Below are positions 51,050 through 53,817 of a DNA stretch of 53,817 nt, in pieces. Below the pieces are notes generated by a model. It saw only the letters and a program-made list of their open reading frames with translations. It was not told the origin of the DNA and ran no database searches. The stretch comes from Pseudoxanthomonas jiangsuensis (GTDB taxonomy: Bacteria > Pseudomonadota > Gammaproteobacteria > Xanthomonadales > Xanthomonadaceae): contig NZ_PDWL01000026.1 of NCBI RefSeq assembly GCF_010093185.1, positions 1 through 53,817 on the forward strand, read 5' to 3'. Every line of letters starts with the position of its first letter. The first letter of the stretch is position 1. Both the position numbers and the translations under genes were made by a program.

Positions 51050-52008
51050 TCAGCCACTTGCCAGCCTCAGCCGCAGGGCGTTGCCGACCACCGACACCGA
51101 GCTCAGGCTCATCGCCAAGGCCGCCAGCATCGGCGACATCACCAGGCCGGTGAACGGATACAGCACGCCGGCGGCGATCGGCACGCCCAGCGCGTTGTAG
51201 AGCAGGGCGAAGCCCAGGTTCTGGCGCATGTTGCGCACGGCCGCGCCGGAGATGGCGATGGCCTGGGCGATCCCGCGCAGGTCGCCCTTGACCAGGGTCA
51301 CCTGGGCCGAGGACATGGCCACGTCGGTGCCGGTGCCCATGGCGATGCCGACCTCGGCGGCAGCCAGCGCCGGCGCGTCGTTGATGCCGTCGCCGGCCAT
51401 CGCCACGCGCCGGCCTTCGCCGTGCAGGCGCGCGACCAGTTCGACCTTGGCGTCCGGGGTCATCTCGCCGTGGACCTCGTCGATGCCCAGCTGCGCGGCC
51501 ACCGCCTGCGCGGTGGCGCGGCCGTCGCCGCTGGCCATGACGATGCGCAGGCCGGCCGCGTGCAGGCGCGCGATCGCCTCGGGCGTGCCGGCCTTGACCG
51601 GATCGGCCACCGCCAGCAGCCCGGCGGCGAGGCCGTCGACGGCCAGGAATACCACGCTGGCGCCCTCCCGGCGCAAAGCCTCGGCGCGCGGTTCCAGCGT
51701 CGCGGTGTCGACCGCCTCGGCGCGCATCAGCGCCGGCGATCCCAGCAGCAGGGCATGGTCCTCGACCCGGCCGCGCACGCCGGTGCCTGTGCCGGACTCG
51801 AAATCCTCCGCCGGCGCCAGTGCGATTCCACGCCGGTGTGCCTCGGCGACGATGGCGCTGGCCAGCGGATGCTCGCTGCCCACGTCCAGGCTGGCGGCCA
51901 GCCGCAGCACCTGGTCGGCATCGGCGTGGGGCAGGGCGATGGTCTCGCGGAACAGCGGCCGGCCCTCGGTGAGGGTGCCGGTCTTGTCGACCACCACGAG
52001 GGTCGGCA
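51050..52008 (-). pseudogene. copA: Copper-exporting P-type ATPase, N-terminal half removed by a transposon
   Basis: The remaining ~318 codons start just before the phosphorylation motif DKTGTLTEG and include the nucleotide domain (SEHPLASAI), GDGINDAPAL, and the last two membrane helices with the copper-type residues in LLYNALGVP and MSLSSVSVVGNALRL. The metal-binding N-terminus, first six helices (including CPC) and actuator domain are missing because the Tn3-family element begins at 52009. An internal GTG at 51997 could still start a soluble P-domain fragment, but no transport is possible. Confidence 0.9.
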
Positions 52009-52044
52009 GGGATTCGTGAGAAATACAGCCGAATCCGCTTTAAG
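52007..52044. repeat. Tn3-family terminal inverted repeat
   Basis: From GGGATTCGTGAG to GCTTTAAG, about 36-38 bases, beginning with GGG and ending in TAAG as Tn3-type ends do. It marks the exact point where the copA reading frame stops. The partner repeat is outside the window. Confidence 0.65.
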
Positions 52045-52138
52045 TTTTTGATGTTGCGTGCTTTTCTTCTTCATACGCCGCTGAGGCCACGAAGTGGCCT
52101 ATTAGCACTTCGCGTCGAAACTGAATAGACAGAGTCCG

Positions 52139-53691
52139 CTACCCTCTCGGCTCGGCGATCTGCGTCCAGTGGGGCTCCAAAACGATCTCGGTGAATTGGA
52201 GAGGCGCGACCTTACGTTCCAGGTCGAGCGTGTAGTCTCCGAACCGATTGATGTGGCTGGTCCGATACGGCGACAAGCCGCCCAGAACCTCGGGATTCAA
52301 CTCCATCCCCTCCTCCTGCAGGCTGGCCAACGTGCGTGTCATCTGGTCTACGTTGTGCAGGATGATCATATTGGCCACGAGCTGGTTGTACTTCACGACC
52401 TTTCGCTGCTCATGAAGCACGTTCTCGGCAATGATCCCTTCTCCGCCGAAGAAAACCCATTTGACGAAGCCATTGAACTCTTCGCTTTTGTTGGTGGCCG
52501 CCTGGATAGTCCGACGCATGTCCACGTCATCGATGTAGCGCAGCAAGAACAGCGTGCGAATGACCTTCCCAAGCTCCCGGAAGGCGAAGTACAACTTGTT
52601 CTTCCGGCTGTAGGTTCCCAGCCGGCGAAGGATCGTCGAAGCGGTGATCTTGCCCAACTTGATCGACACCGTGACCCGCAGCATGTCGTGCAGATGCGTT
52701 TCGATCAGGCCCCAGTCGATGCTGTCGCCGAACAGCGCCTGGATGTTCTTGTACGGGCGACCCGCCTCCGCGCGGAAGAAGGTCAGATCCTTGATGTTGC
52801 GAATACGTGGCATCAACTGAATGCCCAACAGGTAGGACAAACCAAAGACCGGATAACTCTGGGCCTGGGTATCCCCATGCACGATTTCAGGCTGGATATC
52901 AGACGTGTTGGCCAGCAATCCGTCCAGAATGTAGATCGCTTCGTGCACACCGCACGGAATGAAGTGACTGAACAGCGCCACGTACTTGTCAGAGACGTGG
53001 TAGTAGCCGATGCCGCCATAACCACCGTAGCGGATGTGGTACTCCGAGAGCAGGTTCTGCTCGTACATGCTCCACTTGGTGCCATCGGCCGACGCACTCT
53101 TGCCCGAGCCCCAGTAGCCAGGCAGATCGAACTTGTTGAACGTATTGATCACCTGCACGATCGCCTTGTCCAACGTGTCTTCAGTGACGTACTTGAGGTT
53201 AAGCCAGGAAATCTGGCGCCGACTGAAGCCCTTGATTGAGCGCGCAGTCTGGGTCGGGCCCAGGTTGCACCCGTAGCAGAACAGCGTAGTGATCACCCGG
53301 CGCATGAGATCGTCCACGCGCGCATTGGTGCCCGCAATCGGCCGGAAATTACGGTGCAGCTTGAGCCATTGAGCCGCATCGATCAGCACGTCTACGATAC
53401 TCATCGCCGGCAGCCTCTCGGTGATAAGAGCATCGACCGTGGCAATGGCGCTGGAGATCTCAGGCCGTTGCAGCTTCCGGAGCACCAGGCGCCCATCCAC
53501 CACATCGGCGTGGACGTTCTCCGGAAAACGTGCATCCACCGTGTCGGCCAGTGAGCTCAGCTCTTGCTGCAAATGGCGCACGAACTCGCTGGCCTCGGTG
53601 GCCAGACCAGATACCTCACCGTAGGCCTCCAGTTCCTGGGCGAATGTGGCCTCATCCACCAGTTGCTCTCGGTAATCGTCGTAGCGCTCCC
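52139..53691 (-). pseudogene. tnpA: Tn3-family transposase TnpA, C-terminal part, interrupted by IS3
   Basis: About 517 codons remain of a protein that is normally ~1000 residues. The DDE residues are visible: Asp in SADGTKW, Asp in HGDTQAQS and Glu in TNKSEEFNG. Other family blocks are GCNLGPTQTARSIKGFSRRQISW, LLGIQLMPRIRNI and VKYNQLVANMIILHNVDQM. The frame stays open up to 53691 (reading ERYDDYREQLVDEATF), where the IS3 end begins, so the N-terminal half is separated from the rest. Likely inactive unless supplied in trans. Confidence 0.9.
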
Positions 53692-53817
53692 TGGACCGGC
53701 CAGAGTTCCGTAGACACTCAGTTGCCGCGTTGCGCGTAGCGCCGTTCGAACTCTACCGGTGACACCCCGCCAGCGGAACCATGCCGGCGGATCGGGTTGT
53801 AGAACATCTCGATGTAG
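53692..53817 (-). mobile_element. IS3-family insertion sequence, right end
   Basis: Begins TGGACCGGCC, giving the TG...CA type end of IS3 elements, and contains the end of its OrfB. The rest lies outside the window, a common reason for a contig to stop here. Confidence 0.8.
53718..53816 (-). CDS. IS3-family transposase OrfB, C-terminal 32 residues
   Basis: YIEMFYNPIRRHGSAGGVSP, then VEFERRYAQRGN and a TGA: the well-known C-terminus of IS3-family integrase-type transposases (YNxxRxH...SPxxFE). The catalytic residues are outside the window. Confidence 0.9.
   Translation of the reverse strand, partial: YIEMFYNPIRRHGSAGGVSPVEFERRYAQRGN

Larger units (their letters stand above)
52009..53817. mobile_element. 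Tn3-family transposon, one end
   Basis: From the terminal repeat to beyond the window edge. It carries the C-terminal part of the transposase gene and a short AT-richer leader (52045-52138) without a gene. Base composition is lower in GC than the chromosome. The element is itself interrupted by an IS3-family sequence at 53692. Confidence 0.85.

Overview
The window is GC-rich chromosomal DNA from a gammaproteobacterium. The best fit is the family Xanthomonadaceae (Lysobacteraceae), near Pseudoxanthomonas, Lysobacter or Luteimonas. The grounds are the gene content: a subtilisin-type autotransporter, a leucine dehydrogenase/isovaleryl-CoA dehydrogenase pair, a fused IcmF mutase, a xanthomonad-style TonB-dependent receptor, Tat-exported enzymes, a DUF6164 protein and GTAG-type palindromes. 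No ribosomal RNA gene or species marker is present, so the genus is inference. Both ends look like contig ends: the left end is a perfect inverted repeat of fold-back type and the right end stops inside an insertion sequence.

Layout. 0-2.7 kb: a 5'-truncated autotransporter protease. 2.7-10.7 kb: branched-chain acyl-CoA metabolism (isovaleryl-CoA dehydrogenase, leucine dehydrogenase, a TetR regulator with an alpha/beta hydrolase, and IcmF, whose gene carries several intergenic-type repeats read through in frame). 10.7-13.1 kb: an AT-richer insertion with one 695-residue P-loop ATPase that has a zinc ribbon and a C-terminal winged helix; this is the best candidate here for an undescribed system. 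13.2-24.6 kb: a lipoprotein GH11 xylanase-like enzyme, two VOC proteins (one with a degenerate segmental duplicate), a PAS-GGDEF protein, secreted proteins of unknown role, a GH5 glycanase, an LD-carboxypeptidase and a circularly permuted ROK-type kinase. 24.7-31.3 kb: a decayed histidine kinase with its intact response regulator, a FAD oxidoreductase, a HigBA toxin-antitoxin pair with tandem operators, an acyltransferase/DUF2058 pair and a GH27 alpha-galactosidase.

31.3-42.5 kb: small housekeeping genes, an M14 carboxypeptidase, an HDOD protein, a TonB-dependent receptor with a LacI-like palindrome upstream, Tat-exported SDR and epimerase enzymes, a lipocalin, PhnA/YjdM, DUF2789, a TraR-type zinc finger and an MscS channel. 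42.7-50.3 kb: an S4 protein, a TPR protein, motA-motB behind a sigma-28-type promoter, RidA, ThpR, a flavoprotein, FKBP, DUF6164 and TrhO. 50.3-50.7 kb: a tRNA cluster Ala(GGC)-Glu(TTC)-Ala(GGC) closed by a strong terminator. 51.0-53.8 kb: a copper P-type ATPase cut in half by a Tn3-family transposon, whose transposase gene is in turn cut by an IS3-family element.

How the genes work together. LeuDH and IVD feed leucine carbon towards branched acyl-CoAs, and IcmF interconverts branched and straight C4/C5 acyl-CoAs; this suits bacteria rich in iso-branched fatty acids. GH5, GH11 and GH27 with the TonB receptor indicate plant-polysaccharide use, although they are scattered and not in one locus. 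All functional calls are made from reading the sequence, with no database search.
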